DNA of 13,513 nucleotides, taken from the NCBI GenBank assembly GCA_036267755.1, contig DATAVK010000131.1, forward strand, positions 1 to 13,513, written 5' to 3'. The notes under the pieces are model-generated. The model was not told the origin of the DNA. It made no database searches and saw only the letters and a program-made list of their open reading frames with translations. Positions 1-7,401 of the stretch are shown here, piece after piece (the first letter of the stretch is position 1; each line of letters starts with the position of its first letter). The DNA is from DATAVK01 sp036267755. Lineage in GTDB: Bacteria > Actinomycetota > Actinomycetes > JAFAQI01. The translations under genes were made by a program, and so were the position numbers.

Positions 1-1093
1 GGCCGCCGTTCGCCGCGGCCTGTTGCAGCGTCAGGTCGAGGGCCTCGGAGCGCATCCGCCGGTCGATGTAGAGCAGTGCGCCGATCCCGGCCGCGAACGG
101 ACGCACGATGGTGCCGGCCAGGAAGTTGCCGATGCCGACAAGCAGCAGCGAGGACAGGTGCACGGTGTAGCCGGTGCCCCCGAAGCCGGTGGTGCCGTAG
201 GCCAGCAGCGTAAACGGGACGACGAGGATGCCGTCGACGATCGCCGACAGGATCCCCGCCAGCAGGATGATCCCGAAGACCCGCCACCAGCTGCCCTCGA
301 CCAGCCGGCGGGAGCGCCGGAAGGAGTTCCGGACGCCTTGCTTCTCGAGCATCGCGGCCGGGCTCGCCAGCGTGAACGTGACGACTACCCAGATCAAACC
401 GACGATCGCGACCAGGCCACCGATCACGGACACCGCAATGCCCGCGCCGTCCGCGCCCGCGGCGGCGATGAGCAACCCCGGCCCGACGCCCACCACGAGG
501 ATCAGCAGGCTCGCGAGGAACAGCGTCAGCGCGACGCCGAGCAGCGTGAGCAGACGGGGCTTCACCGCCTGCCACGCCTGGCGCGCGCCCATCGGGCGTC
601 CGAGCACCGCCTGCCCGATCACGGCAGTGATCGTGCCGGTGAGGATGGTGCCGAGCAGGAGCGTCACGAGCTGGACCACGAGGTCGACGGTCGAACTGCG
701 GGCGAAGAAGTCGCCGGACACCGTCCCGCTCGCGCTGACGTTCGTCACGCCGTTGAGCAGCAGGTACGACGCGACGACCTGGACTCCGGTGACCAGGAGC
801 ATGACCGACGCGGCCATCCCCAACGTGGCTGCCGGGTAGCGGCGGATCGTCGTGAATGCTCCGTCCAGCAGCTCACCGACGGTCAACGGTCGGAGCGGCA
901 CGATGCCGGGTCGGGGCGGGCCGGCTGGTGCCGAGAAGTCCCCCCAGGCGGGCCGCGGGGGAGCGTTCGTCCAGCCGGGCGTGGGGTCGGGGGCCGCCGG
1001 ATAGTGGTCGGGGGCCGCCGGATAGTGGTCGGGGACAGCCGGATCGTGATCGTCCGGAGCGGGCCCCCCAGGTGTGGTCCAACCGGTGGTCAC
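1..1093 (-). CDS. Multi-pass membrane protein, glycerophosphodiester phosphodiesterase membrane-domain-like, partial (C-terminus beyond window)
   Basis: Reading the minus strand from a GTG at 1093 gives 364 open codons to the window edge, so the extreme C-terminus is missing. Residues 1-65 are rich in proline, aspartate and glycine and look cytoplasmic and disordered; they include a DHYPAAP tandem repeat. A conserved-looking motif, RPLTVGELLDGAFTTIRR, follows at about 68-85. Several hydrophobic segments come next, roughly at 90-115, 136-165, 180-212, 219-246, 272-300 and 313-340. The RPLxxGExLDGAF motif followed by this membrane domain is typical of actinobacterial proteins annotated as glycerophosphoryl diester phosphodiesterase membrane domain proteins. 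I see no catalytic phosphodiesterase domain, so enzyme activity should not be assumed. An AAGGAGG sequence three bases upstream supports the start. It is divergent from mtrA. The identification is family-level and from memory of the motif. Confidence 0.8.
   Translation of the reverse strand, partial: MTTGWTTPGGPAPDDHDPAVPDHYPAAPDHYPAAPDPTPGWTNAPPRPAWGDFSAPAGPPRPGIVPLRPLTVGELLDGAFTTIRRYPAATLGMAASVMLLVTGVQVVASYLLLNGVTNVSASGTVSGDFFARSSTVDLVVQLVTLLLGTILTGTITAVIGQAVLGRPMGARQAWQAVKPRLLTLLGVALTLFLASLLILVVGVGPGLLIAAAGADGAGIAVSVIGGLVAIVGLIWVVVTFTLASPAAMLEKQGVRNSFRRSRRLVEGSWWRVFGIILLAGILSAIVDGILVVPFTLLAYGTTGFGGTGYTVHLSSLLLVGIGNFLAGTIVRPFAAGIGALLYIDRRMRSEALDLTLQQAAANGG
986..1048. repeat. Three-copy 21-bp tandem repeat inside the membrane-protein gene
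   Basis: Two adjacent 21-base units (986-1006 and 1007-1027) are identical, and a third (1028-1048) is diverged. On the minus strand they encode DHDPAVP-DHYPAAP-DHYPAAP in the disordered N-terminal tail. The unit length is a multiple of three, so copy-number change would keep the reading frame. Confidence 0.9.
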
Positions 1094-1096
1094 GGT

Positions 1097-1103
1097 CCTC
1101 CTT
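1097..1103 (-). promoter_or_regulatory. Ribosome binding site deciding the membrane-protein start
   Basis: AAGGAGG on the minus strand is a near-perfect anti-16S match, ending three bases before the GTG at 1093. The spacing is short but this is the only strong site, and it decides the start. Confidence 0.65.
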
Positions 1104-1163
1104 GGTCGATCACGTTGTACCCCCGGTGTCGCCAACGGACCGCCATGGTCGCAGAGCGGTGCC

Positions 1164-1167
1164 AGGA
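1164..1167 (+). promoter_or_regulatory. Ribosome binding site deciding the mtrA start
   Basis: AGGA sits seven bases before the GTG at 1175. The protein from that GTG begins VKARVLVVDDD, which matches the usual MtrA N-terminus. The in-frame ATG at 1145 and all earlier starts lack a comparable site and would add sequence outside the receiver domain. Confidence 0.6.
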
Positions 1168-1174
1168 TGGACGG

Positions 1175-1852
1175 GTGAAGGCACGCGTGCTCGTGGTCGA
1201 CGATGACCCGTCCCTGGCGGAAATGCTCGGGATCGTATTGCGCAACGAGGGGTTCGAGCCGTCGTTCGTCAGTCGTGGCGACCAGGCGATCGGGCAGTTC
1301 CGGGCGATCATGCCGGACCTGGTCCTGCTCGACCTGATGCTTCCCGGCGTCGACGGCATCGACATCTGCCGGGCGATCCGGGCGGAGAGCGGGACGCCGA
1401 TCGTCATGCTCACCGCCCGCACCGACACCGTCGACGTCGTACTCGGGCTGGAGTCAGGAGCCGACGACTACATCATCAAGCCGTTCAAGCCCAAAGAGCT
1501 GGTCGCCCGGATGCGGGCCCGACTGCGTCGGCTGGACGAGGACGTGACGGAGGAGCTCACGATCGGTGACATCACCATCGACGTGGCCGGGCACGAGGTG
1601 CTGCGCGAAGGACGGCCGATCTCGCTGACCCCGTTGGAGTTCGACCTGCTGACGGCGCTGGCCCGCAAGCCGAGGCATGTCTTCACCCGGGACCAGCTGC
1701 TCGAGCAGGTCTGGGGGTATCGGCACGCCGCCGACACCAGGCTCGTCAACGTTCACGTCCAGCGGCTCCGGGCCAAGGTGGAGCGGGACCCTGAGCACCC
1801 CGACATCGTGGTGACGGTGCGCGGGGTGGGGTACAAGGCCGGCACGTCGTGA
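1175..1852 (+). CDS. mtrA: DNA-binding response regulator MtrA
   Basis: This is an OmpR/PhoB-type response regulator of 225 residues, close to the 228 of the mycobacterial protein. The receiver domain spans about 1-115, with acidic residues D9-D11, predicted phosphoacceptor D53 in LLDLMLPG, T80, and K102 in IIKPFKPKEL. The winged-helix DNA-binding domain spans about 125-222 and carries the near-invariant MtrA stretches SLTPLEFDLL, VFTRDQLLEQVWGYRH and VNVHVQRLRAKVE. MtrA is known to be phosphorylated by MtrB and to control cell-division, cell-wall and replication-linked genes in actinobacteria. The open frame continues upstream to position 23, but that part is only the antisense of the divergent membrane-protein gene, so the GTG at 1175 is chosen. 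mtrB starts seven bases after the stop, so the two are almost certainly co-transcribed. Confidence 0.97.
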   Translation: MKARVLVVDDDPSLAEMLGIVLRNEGFEPSFVSRGDQAIGQFRAIMPDLVLLDLMLPGVDGIDICRAIRAESGTPIVMLTARTDTVDVVLGLESGADDYIIKPFKPKELVARMRARLRRLDEDVTEELTIGDITIDVAGHEVLREGRPISLTPLEFDLLTALARKPRHVFTRDQLLEQVWGYRHAADTRLVNVHVQRLRAKVERDPEHPDIVVTVRGVGYKAGTS

Positions 1853-1859
1853 GCGGGCC

Positions 1860-3446
1860 GTGACGTCGCTGCCGCTGGCGCTCGTCCGGGGCGCTCGACA
1901 TCGCTGGCGGCGGTCGCTGCAGCTGCGGATGGTGACGACCACCCTGCTGCTGTCGACGGTGGTTGCCCTGCTCATCGGCGTCACGATCCTGCACCAGGTG
2001 CAGACCGGCCTGCTCGAGGCCGCGAACCGCTCCGCGGTCAGCCAGCTAGGGATCGGGCTCGAGCGGGCCCAGAGCCAGTTCGCCGCCCTGCCGCACTCTG
2101 ACCCGGGCTCGGTGGAGACGACCGCCCAGGAGGTCGCCAACGAGCTGCAGGATCGCAACAACGACAGCACCGACGACGCGTACGACGTGGTGATGCTCTC
2201 GACCTCGGGGCTGCGTTCCTACACGCCCGACGGTGTGACGTCGAGCATCCCGAAGGCGCTGCAGCGGGCCGTGAGTCGCACCGCGAGCGTCGCGTGGACC
2301 TACACCGAGATCCAGCGCAACGACGGAACCAGCGCGCCCGGGCTGGTCGTCGGCGCCCCGGTGAACGCCGCCAACCTGCAGTACCAGATCTTCTACCTGT
2401 TCCCCCTCACCCGCGAGGCGCAGACGATCGCGCTGGTGGAGCGCACCATGATCTTCGCCGGAGCCGGCCTCGTGCTCCTGCTCGCCGGCATCGCCGCGCT
2501 GGTCACGCGGCAGGTGGTCCGGCCGGTCCGGCAGGCGGCGGCAACCGCGGAACGGCTGGCGGCGGGCCGCCTCAAGGAACGGATGAACGTCCGCGGTGAG
2601 GACGACCTGGCGACCCTGGCCGCCTCGTTCAACCGGATGGCCGACACCGTGCAGCGGCAGATCTCCCAGCTGCGCGAGCTCTCCCGGGTGCAGCGCCGGT
2701 TCGTCGCCGACGTGTCCCATGAGCTGCGGACCCCGATCACGACGATCCGGATGGCGGCCGACCTGCTGCACGACGCGATGTCCGACCTGCCGCCCGAGCT
2801 GGCCCGATCGACGGAGCTGCTGCAGCAACAGCTCGACCGCTTCGAGCTGTTGCTCGCCGACCTGCTCGAGATCAGCCGGCACGACGCGGGTGCCGCCGTC
2901 CTGGAGGCGGAGCCCACCGACCTCCGTGCGCTGGTGGCAACGATGATCGCGAACGCCGTCCCGTTGGCGGTCCGCCGCGGGTCGGAGCTCACGGCCGATC
3001 TCCCGCCGGCGGCGGTCATCGTCGACGTGGACGCTCGGCGGATCGACCGGGTATTACGCAACCTGGTCGAGAACGCGATCGAGCACGCGGAGGGTGGTCC
3101 GGTCGACATCCAGCTCGCGACCGGCAGCACCGCCGTCGCCGTGACGGTCCGCGACCACGGCATCGGGCTGAAGCCGGGTGAGGCCTCACTCGTCTTCGGT
3201 CGGTTCTGGCGCGCCGACCCCGCTCGCACCCGTACGACGGGGGGCACCGGCCTCGGCCTGTCGATCGCGCTCGAGGACACCCGGCTCCATGGTGGCTGGC
3301 TGCAGGCATGGGGTGACCCGGGTCGCGGCTCGGTGTTCCGGCTGACGCTGCCTTGGCGGACCGGTGGGGTCATCGCCGACTCCCCGCTGCCACTCAACCC
3401 GGAGGAGGAGACGGCCGACGTCCCGCCGGTAGGTCACCGTGGCTAA
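1860..3446 (+). CDS. mtrB: Sensor histidine kinase MtrB
   Basis: This 528-residue membrane histidine kinase is the partner of MtrA. The order is: basic cytoplasmic N-terminus, transmembrane segment about 24-46, extracytoplasmic sensor region about 47-195, transmembrane segment about 197-216, HAMP linker about 217-270, dimerisation/phosphoacceptor domain with H287 in FVADVSHELRTP, and ATPase domain. ATPase motifs visible are the N-box NLVENAIEHA (401-410), DHGIG (432-436), FGRFWR (446-451) and GGTGLGLSIA (461-470). The following LEDTRLHGGWLQAW stretch is characteristic of MtrB. All catalytic motifs are intact. The start is the GTG at 1860, seven bases after mtrA. No good ribosome binding site precedes it, so translation may depend on mtrA. 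The end overlaps lpqB by eight bases. In mycobacteria MtrB localises to septa and poles; that role is inferred here. Confidence 0.96.
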   Translation: MTSLPLALVRGARHRWRRSLQLRMVTTTLLLSTVVALLIGVTILHQVQTGLLEAANRSAVSQLGIGLERAQSQFAALPHSDPGSVETTAQEVANELQDRNNDSTDDAYDVVMLSTSGLRSYTPDGVTSSIPKALQRAVSRTASVAWTYTEIQRNDGTSAPGLVVGAPVNAANLQYQIFYLFPLTREAQTIALVERTMIFAGAGLVLLLAGIAALVTRQVVRPVRQAAATAERLAAGRLKERMNVRGEDDLATLAASFNRMADTVQRQISQLRELSRVQRRFVADVSHELRTPITTIRMAADLLHDAMSDLPPELARSTELLQQQLDRFELLLADLLEISRHDAGAAVLEAEPTDLRALVATMIANAVPLAVRRGSELTADLPPAAVIVDVDARRIDRVLRNLVENAIEHAEGGPVDIQLATGSTAVAVTVRDHGIGLKPGEASLVFGRFWRADPARTRTTGGTGLGLSIALEDTRLHGGWLQAWGDPGRGSVFRLTLPWRTGGVIADSPLPLNPEEETADVPPVGHRG

Positions 3447-5151
3447 GCGGACTCGCCCTACCTCGGTCCGGGCTGCAGCGACGGGTCTGCTCGCGGCCGG
3501 CCTGCTCGCTGGGTGTGCGGGAGTGCCAACGTCAGGTTCGATTCACGTCGGTCGCGCCGTCCCAGCGGGCGGCGACTCCTCGCTGGAGGGGATCCGGGTG
3601 CTGCCGGCGCCGCCGCAGCCCGGCATGACGCAACGCGCCCTGGTCGGGGGGTTCCTGCGCGCCGCGGTCGATCCGGAGGGCAACTACAGCGCAGCCCGGG
3701 CATTTCTCGCGAGCGGGGCGACGTGGAACACCTCGGTCGGGATCACGACGTACAACCAGGCCGGCCTCGTCCTCACTCGAGTAGGCACGAACCAGGTTCA
3801 GATGCGCGCGGACGAGGTCGGCACGATCTCCACCCGCGGCGACTTCGTCTCGACGCCCCGGACCCTGTCACGGCGGTTCACGATGGTGAAGCAGGCCGGC
3901 CAGTGGCGGATCTCCAGGCTTCCCCCCGGTGTCCTGCTCGCCACCGCCGATGCACAACGGTCGCTTGAGCTGGAGACCGTCTACTACCTCAACTCGACCG
4001 GGGACAGCCTGGTCCCGGACCCGATCCTGGTCTCGCCGGACCAGCCCGGCGCCGCGACGACGTTGATCCAGGCGCTGCTAGCCGGCCCTCCGGCGCCGCT
4101 GTCGGGGGCGGTGATGACGGCGGTGCCGACCGGCACCCGGCTGCTCGGCAACGTGCCGGTGTCGGCCGACGGGGTCGCCGAGGTCAATCTCTCGGTGCTG
4201 CTGCATCCGATCTCCACCCAGACGCTGCACCGACTGGCCGCCCAGATCGTGTGGACGTTGGACTCGGTGCCTGACGTGGCGTCGGTGCAGCTCCTCGTCG
4301 ACGGTGATGCGCTCGTCGCGCCGGGGTTCCCCCGGCTGCAGACCACGCGGACCTGGGCGAGCTACGACCCGGACCAGCCCATCACGCTGCCCGGTCTGCT
4401 CTACGTACGGCGAGGCCGGGTCCGCGGCCTCGGGGGAACCGTGCCGGCGTCGCTCACTGGCCGAACCGGACTCGCGGCGCCGGTCCTCGACAGCTCGGGC
4501 GACTCGGTGGCCGCGCTAACCCATCGCGGAGCGGACCTTCAGCTGCTGACGGGCTCGACGTCCGGCCGGCTGCACGTCCAGGTGACGGCGCGTGCCATCA
4601 CCGCTCCGTCGTTCGACCGGGCCGGCGATCTCATGGTTGCCGATCGCTCCGTCCTGGGCTCACAGCTGATCGAGTTCCCGGCGCACGGCAAGGCGATGGT
4701 CCTCGCCGCCCCCACGTCGTTGCTCGAACGCGGCGTCAGCGCGTTGGCGTTGTCGCCCGACGGCGCCCGCGTCGCCATGATCGTGGGGCAGCCGGACGCC
4801 GGCAACGTGGTGATTGGCCTGCTGGGTCACGTTCGGGGCCGACCCGGCATCGTGGGTGTCCGGCCCGTGCTCCCGGCGGGGTCGGACCCCGAGGGCCTGG
4901 CATGGAACGGCGCCAACGAGCTGGTCACCACGACGTCCGTGGGCTCCCGAAGCCGGACGGTCATCAGCACGGACACCTCCGGCTACAACCCTCACGACCT
5001 GTCCGTGACTCCGTTCCCTGGCCAGCCGGTCCAGGTCGCCGCGGCGCCCGGACGCCCCACCTACGCCGTGGCCAGCGGGCGGCTGTACCGACTCGGCGGA
5101 GCCGGGTGGCGGTCGTTGTCCACTGGCATCGACCCGTCGTACGCCGGCTGA
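3439..5151 (+). CDS. lpqB: Lipoprotein LpqB, MtrAB-associated
   Basis: This is a 570-residue secreted lipoprotein. The signal peptide has basic residues (KRTRPTSVR), a hydrophobic core at about 12-24 and a lipobox LLAGC with lipidated C26. The segment after it, GVPTSGSIHVGRAV, is typical of the LpqB family. A GerMN (sporulation/germination-type) domain lies at about 195-297, and a propeller-like LpqB C-terminal domain at about 318-565. In mycobacteria and Streptomyces LpqB interacts with the MtrB extracellular domain and modulates MtrA phosphorylation. The gene starts at a GTG eight bases inside the end of mtrB, so it is translationally linked to the kinase. This matches the usual mtrA-mtrB-lpqB operon. 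The length is as expected for the family, with no frameshift. Confidence 0.95.
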   Translation: MAKRTRPTSVRAAATGLLAAGLLAGCAGVPTSGSIHVGRAVPAGGDSSLEGIRVLPAPPQPGMTQRALVGGFLRAAVDPEGNYSAARAFLASGATWNTSVGITTYNQAGLVLTRVGTNQVQMRADEVGTISTRGDFVSTPRTLSRRFTMVKQAGQWRISRLPPGVLLATADAQRSLELETVYYLNSTGDSLVPDPILVSPDQPGAATTLIQALLAGPPAPLSGAVMTAVPTGTRLLGNVPVSADGVAEVNLSVLLHPISTQTLHRLAAQIVWTLDSVPDVASVQLLVDGDALVAPGFPRLQTTRTWASYDPDQPITLPGLLYVRRGRVRGLGGTVPASLTGRTGLAAPVLDSSGDSVAALTHRGADLQLLTGSTSGRLHVQVTARAITAPSFDRAGDLMVADRSVLGSQLIEFPAHGKAMVLAAPTSLLERGVSALALSPDGARVAMIVGQPDAGNVVIGLLGHVRGRPGIVGVRPVLPAGSDPEGLAWNGANELVTTTSVGSRSRTVISTDTSGYNPHDLSVTPFPGQPVQVAAAPGRPTYAVASGRLYRLGGAGWRSLSTGIDPSYAG

Positions 5152-5172
5152 CCGGCCGTCCACAGGGCCGGT
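5151..5172 (+). terminator. Candidate hairpin terminator after lpqB
   Basis: A perfect 7-bp GC-rich stem, ACCGGCC (5151-5157) with GGCCGGT (5166-5172), encloses an 8-base loop and begins at the last base of the lpqB stop codon. There is no uridine tract, as is common in high-GC actinobacteria. It could terminate or attenuate transcription between the mtrAB-lpqB unit and comF. Confidence 0.4.
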
Positions 5173-5214
5173 GTTCCCAGGAATCCGACGGTCGATCGAG
5201 CGCAACCTGATCGG

Positions 5215-5946
5215 ATGAGCCTGCTCAACCTGCTCCTGCCGGTTGCCTGCGCCGGCTGCGGTCGGATCGGCCCGGCGGCCTGCCCGGAGTGCGTCGCGGC
5301 CCTTCAACGACCTGCCCACGCCGTCCGGCCGTCGCCGGAACCGGCCGGCTTGCCGCCCTGCTTCGCCGTCGCGGCGTACGACGGTGTGGTGCGGGAGCTG
5401 CTGCTGGCGGCCAAGGAGCGCGGCGCAGTCGGGCTACTGCCGGTGCTGGCGGCCGGATTGGCGACCGCGGTCGGGCTGGCAGTCGCCGACATCCCGCTGA
5501 GCCGGCCCCTCGTGCTGGTCCCCGTCCCGTCGACAGCCGCTGCGATTCGGACCCGGGGTGACGATGTCGTCCTCGGGCTCGCCCGCAGGGCCGCCACGGC
5601 GGTTCGCCGGCGCGGCCGGACGGTCCGGGTCGCACCGGTTCTCCGCCATGTCCGCGCGGTACGCGACTCGGCTGGCCTCGGTTCCGCGGAGCGTGCCGCC
5701 AACCTCCTGGGCGCGCTCGCCGTCCGGCCGGCGGGCAGCCGGTTGCTGCTCGACAGTGCCGTGGTCGTGGTCGATGACCTGATCACCACGGGGGCCACCG
5801 TGGTCGAGGCCGCTCGGGCGCTGCGCCCTGCCGGCGCGACGGTGTGTGGCGCGGCCACCGTGGCCGCCACTGCGCGGCGGGGGTCCTCGCTGGAGACGCG
5901 GGTTGCAGAGCGGACTACCGTCGGCGCATTAGCGGTGCCGCCATGA
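5215..5946 (+). CDS. comF: ComF family phosphoribosyltransferase-like protein
   Basis: This 243-residue protein has a four-cysteine putative zinc site near the N-terminus (C12, C15, C23, C26), followed by a phosphoribosyltransferase-type domain. Family motifs are LVPVPSTAAAIRTRGDD (100-116), the RDSAGLGSAERAANL region (150-164, matching the ComF QxGLxxxxRxxN signature) and the PRPP-binding loop VVVVDDLITTGAT (183-195) with paired aspartates. In naturally competent bacteria ComF acts in the cytoplasm in handling imported single-stranded DNA. In actinomycetes its role is unclear, and I see no other competence genes here. The ATG at 5215 has only a weak ribosome binding site, but it places the zinc motif at the expected position. 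hpf follows 12 bases later, so the two are probably co-transcribed. The same order is known in mycobacteria (Rv3242c/Rv3241c). Confidence 0.88.
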   Translation: MSLLNLLLPVACAGCGRIGPAACPECVAALQRPAHAVRPSPEPAGLPPCFAVAAYDGVVRELLLAAKERGAVGLLPVLAAGLATAVGLAVADIPLSRPLVLVPVPSTAAAIRTRGDDVVLGLARRAATAVRRRGRTVRVAPVLRHVRAVRDSAGLGSAERAANLLGALAVRPAGSRLLLDSAVVVVDDLITTGATVVEAARALRPAGATVCGAATVAATARRGSSLETRVAERTTVGALAVPP

Positions 5947-5951
5947 GGAGG
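5945..5951 (+). promoter_or_regulatory. Strong ribosome binding site of hpf overlapping the comF stop
   Basis: GAGGAGG overlaps the comF TGA (5944-5946) and lies seven bases before the hpf GTG at 5959. It fixes the hpf start and suggests that ribosomes finishing comF pass over the hpf initiation site. Confidence 0.75.
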
Positions 5952-5958
5952 CTCGATC

Positions 5959-6579
5959 GTGGATGTCGTCATCAAGGCCCGACATGCTCAGGTCAGTGAC
6001 TCGTTCCGGTCCATCGCCCAGGAGAAGCTCGGCAAGATGACCCGGCTCGAAGCCGGGCTCGAGCGCGTCGACGTTGAGGTGTGTGGCGAGCGCAACCCGC
6101 GCCAGGCGGAACGCCGGATGCGGGTCGAGCTCACCTGTCGGCCTCGGGGTCACGTCGTCCGGGCCGAAGCCGCGGCCGCCGATGAGCTCGCGGCCTTCGA
6201 TCTCGCGATCGCCAAGCTCGAGATGCGGCTCCGCCGGGCCGCCGATCGACGCCGGGTGCATCACGGCGCCCGCACCCCGGTCTCGTTGGCCGCGGCCACC
6301 AGCGAGGTGCCGGTCAGGGCCGGCGAGACCACGCCCGACGGTGACGGCGACCTCGATGAGGTCGAGGCATCCGATGCGGCCCCGTACGTCGTTCGCGAGA
6401 AGGAGCACCACGCCGTCCCGATGACGCTGGAGCAGGCGCTGTTCGACATGGAGCTCGTCGGACACGACTTCTACCTGTTCGTGGAGGAGGGTGACGGGAC
6501 GCCGAGCGTGGTCTATCGCCGTCGCGGCTACGACTACGGCGTGCTTCGGCTGCGAACGGATGGTTCACGACTGTCTTGA
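5959..6579 (+). CDS. hpf: Ribosome hibernation promoting factor, long form
   Basis: This is a 206-residue long-type HPF. The N-terminal ribosome-binding domain (YfiA/RaiA fold) covers about 1-100 and starts MDVVIKARHAQVSDSFRSIA. A charged linker covers about 101-140. The C-terminal dimerisation domain covers about 142-200 with signature pieces REKEHHAVPMTLEQALFDME, GHDFYLF and VVYRRRGYDYGVLRL. Long HPFs dimerise through this last domain and join two 70S ribosomes into inactive 100S particles in stationary phase or stress. All parts are present and the length is normal. It starts at GTG 5959 behind a strong GAGGAGG. The neighbour upstream is comF; downstream a 108-base gap separates it from a response regulator. 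Confidence 0.95.
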   Translation: MDVVIKARHAQVSDSFRSIAQEKLGKMTRLEAGLERVDVEVCGERNPRQAERRMRVELTCRPRGHVVRAEAAAADELAAFDLAIAKLEMRLRRAADRRRVHHGARTPVSLAAATSEVPVRAGETTPDGDGDLDEVEASDAAPYVVREKEHHAVPMTLEQALFDMELVGHDFYLFVEEGDGTPSVVYRRRGYDYGVLRLRTDGSRLS

Positions 6580-6673
6580 TCATGGTTGCAGGCGTGCACG
6601 TCTAGTTCGGCCGCTGCGTGCCATCATGGTCAGCCGGAGCCGCCGCTGCCCACAGTCGACCCGATCGCATCGT

Positions 6674-6680
6674 GAGGGGG
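6674..6680 (+). promoter_or_regulatory. Ribosome binding site deciding the response-regulator start
   Basis: GAGGGGG ends seven bases before the GTG at 6688 but only one base before the in-frame GTG at 6682. The spacing therefore favours 6688. Confidence 0.55.
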
Positions 6681-6687
6681 AGTGCCC

Positions 6688-7401
6688 GTGACCGAGATTC
6701 CGGCCGGAGGGCCGCTCATGCCGATGCCGCCGGGGACGGGTGACCCGATCCGGGTCCTGGTCGTCGACGACCATGCGCTGTTCCGTCGCGGTCTCGAGAT
6801 GGTGCTCGAGCAGGAGCCCGACATCGAGGTCGTGGGTGAGGCCGAGGACGGCACCGACGCGGTAGCCAAGGCCACCGAGACGACGCCCGACATCGTCCTG
6901 ATGGACGTGCGGATGCCGCGCCGCGGTGGGATCGATGCCTGCACCGCGATCAAGGACGCCGTACCCAGCAGCAAGATCATCATGCTGACGATCAGCGACG
7001 AGGAGGCCGACCTCTACGACGCGATCAAGGCCGGCGCCATGGGCTACCTGCTCAAGGAGATCTCCATCGAGGAGGTGGCCTCGGCGATCCGCGCCGTTCA
7101 CGGGGGCCAATCGCTCATCTCGCCGTCGATGGCGTCCAAGCTGCTCACCGAGTTCGCATCGATGATCAAACGGGGCGACGAGCGCCAGCAGGTACCGGCG
7201 CCGCGGCTGACCGATCGCGAGATGGAGGTGTTGCGGCTGGTTGCCAAAGGCATGAACAACCGTGACATCGCCAAGCAGCTGTTCATCAGCGAGAACACCG
7301 TGAAAAACCACATCCGGAACATCCTCGAGAAGCTGCAGCTGCATTCGCGGATGGAAGCAGTGGTCTACGCCGTGAGGGAAAAGCTGCTCGAGATCACGTG
7401 A
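6688..7401 (+). CDS. NarL/LuxR-family response regulator (orphan)
   Basis: This is a 237-residue two-domain regulator. After a short proline/glycine-rich lead (1-19), the receiver domain spans about 20-138 with D27/D28, predicted phosphoacceptor D73 in LMDVRMP, T101 and K123 in YLLKE. The LuxR-type helix-turn-helix spans about 172-235 (LTDREMEVLRLVAKGMNN, then ISENTVKNHIRNILEKL). All receiver residues needed for phosphorylation are present. No histidine kinase is adjacent, so the signal source is unknown; the nearest kinase, MtrB, belongs to the OmpR-type MtrA. An orphan regulator of this kind near secA is, from memory, also found in Streptomyces. The stop codon overlaps the start of the antiporter gene in GTGA, so the two are translationally coupled. 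An alternative start is the GTG at 6682; the ATG at 6718 would also keep the receiver domain. Confidence 0.92.
   Translation: MTEIPAGGPLMPMPPGTGDPIRVLVVDDHALFRRGLEMVLEQEPDIEVVGEAEDGTDAVAKATETTPDIVLMDVRMPRRGGIDACTAIKDAVPSSKIIMLTISDEEADLYDAIKAGAMGYLLKEISIEEVASAIRAVHGGQSLISPSMASKLLTEFASMIKRGDERQQVPAPRLTDREMEVLRLVAKGMNNRDIAKQLFISENTVKNHIRNILEKLQLHSRMEAVVYAVREKLLEIT

Noticed and set aside
23..1174. Open plus-strand frame continuous with mtrA, which would give a 609-residue protein
   Set aside because: It is in codon register with, and antisense to, the minus-strand membrane-protein gene. Its composition (very rich in R, D, Q, H, P) is an antisense artefact, and MtrA has its own start and ribosome binding site at 1175.
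1454..3397. Several minus-strand open frames opposite mtrA and mtrB
   Set aside because: They are shadows of high-GC codon bias. They show no domain, and the opposite strand encodes complete, motif-bearing MtrA and MtrB.
6580..6687. 108-bp gap between hpf and the response regulator as a possible small RNA or riboswitch
   Set aside because: I found only short direct repeats and no convincing stem set, tRNA-like fold or clear promoter pair. Only the ribosome binding site at its end is supportable.
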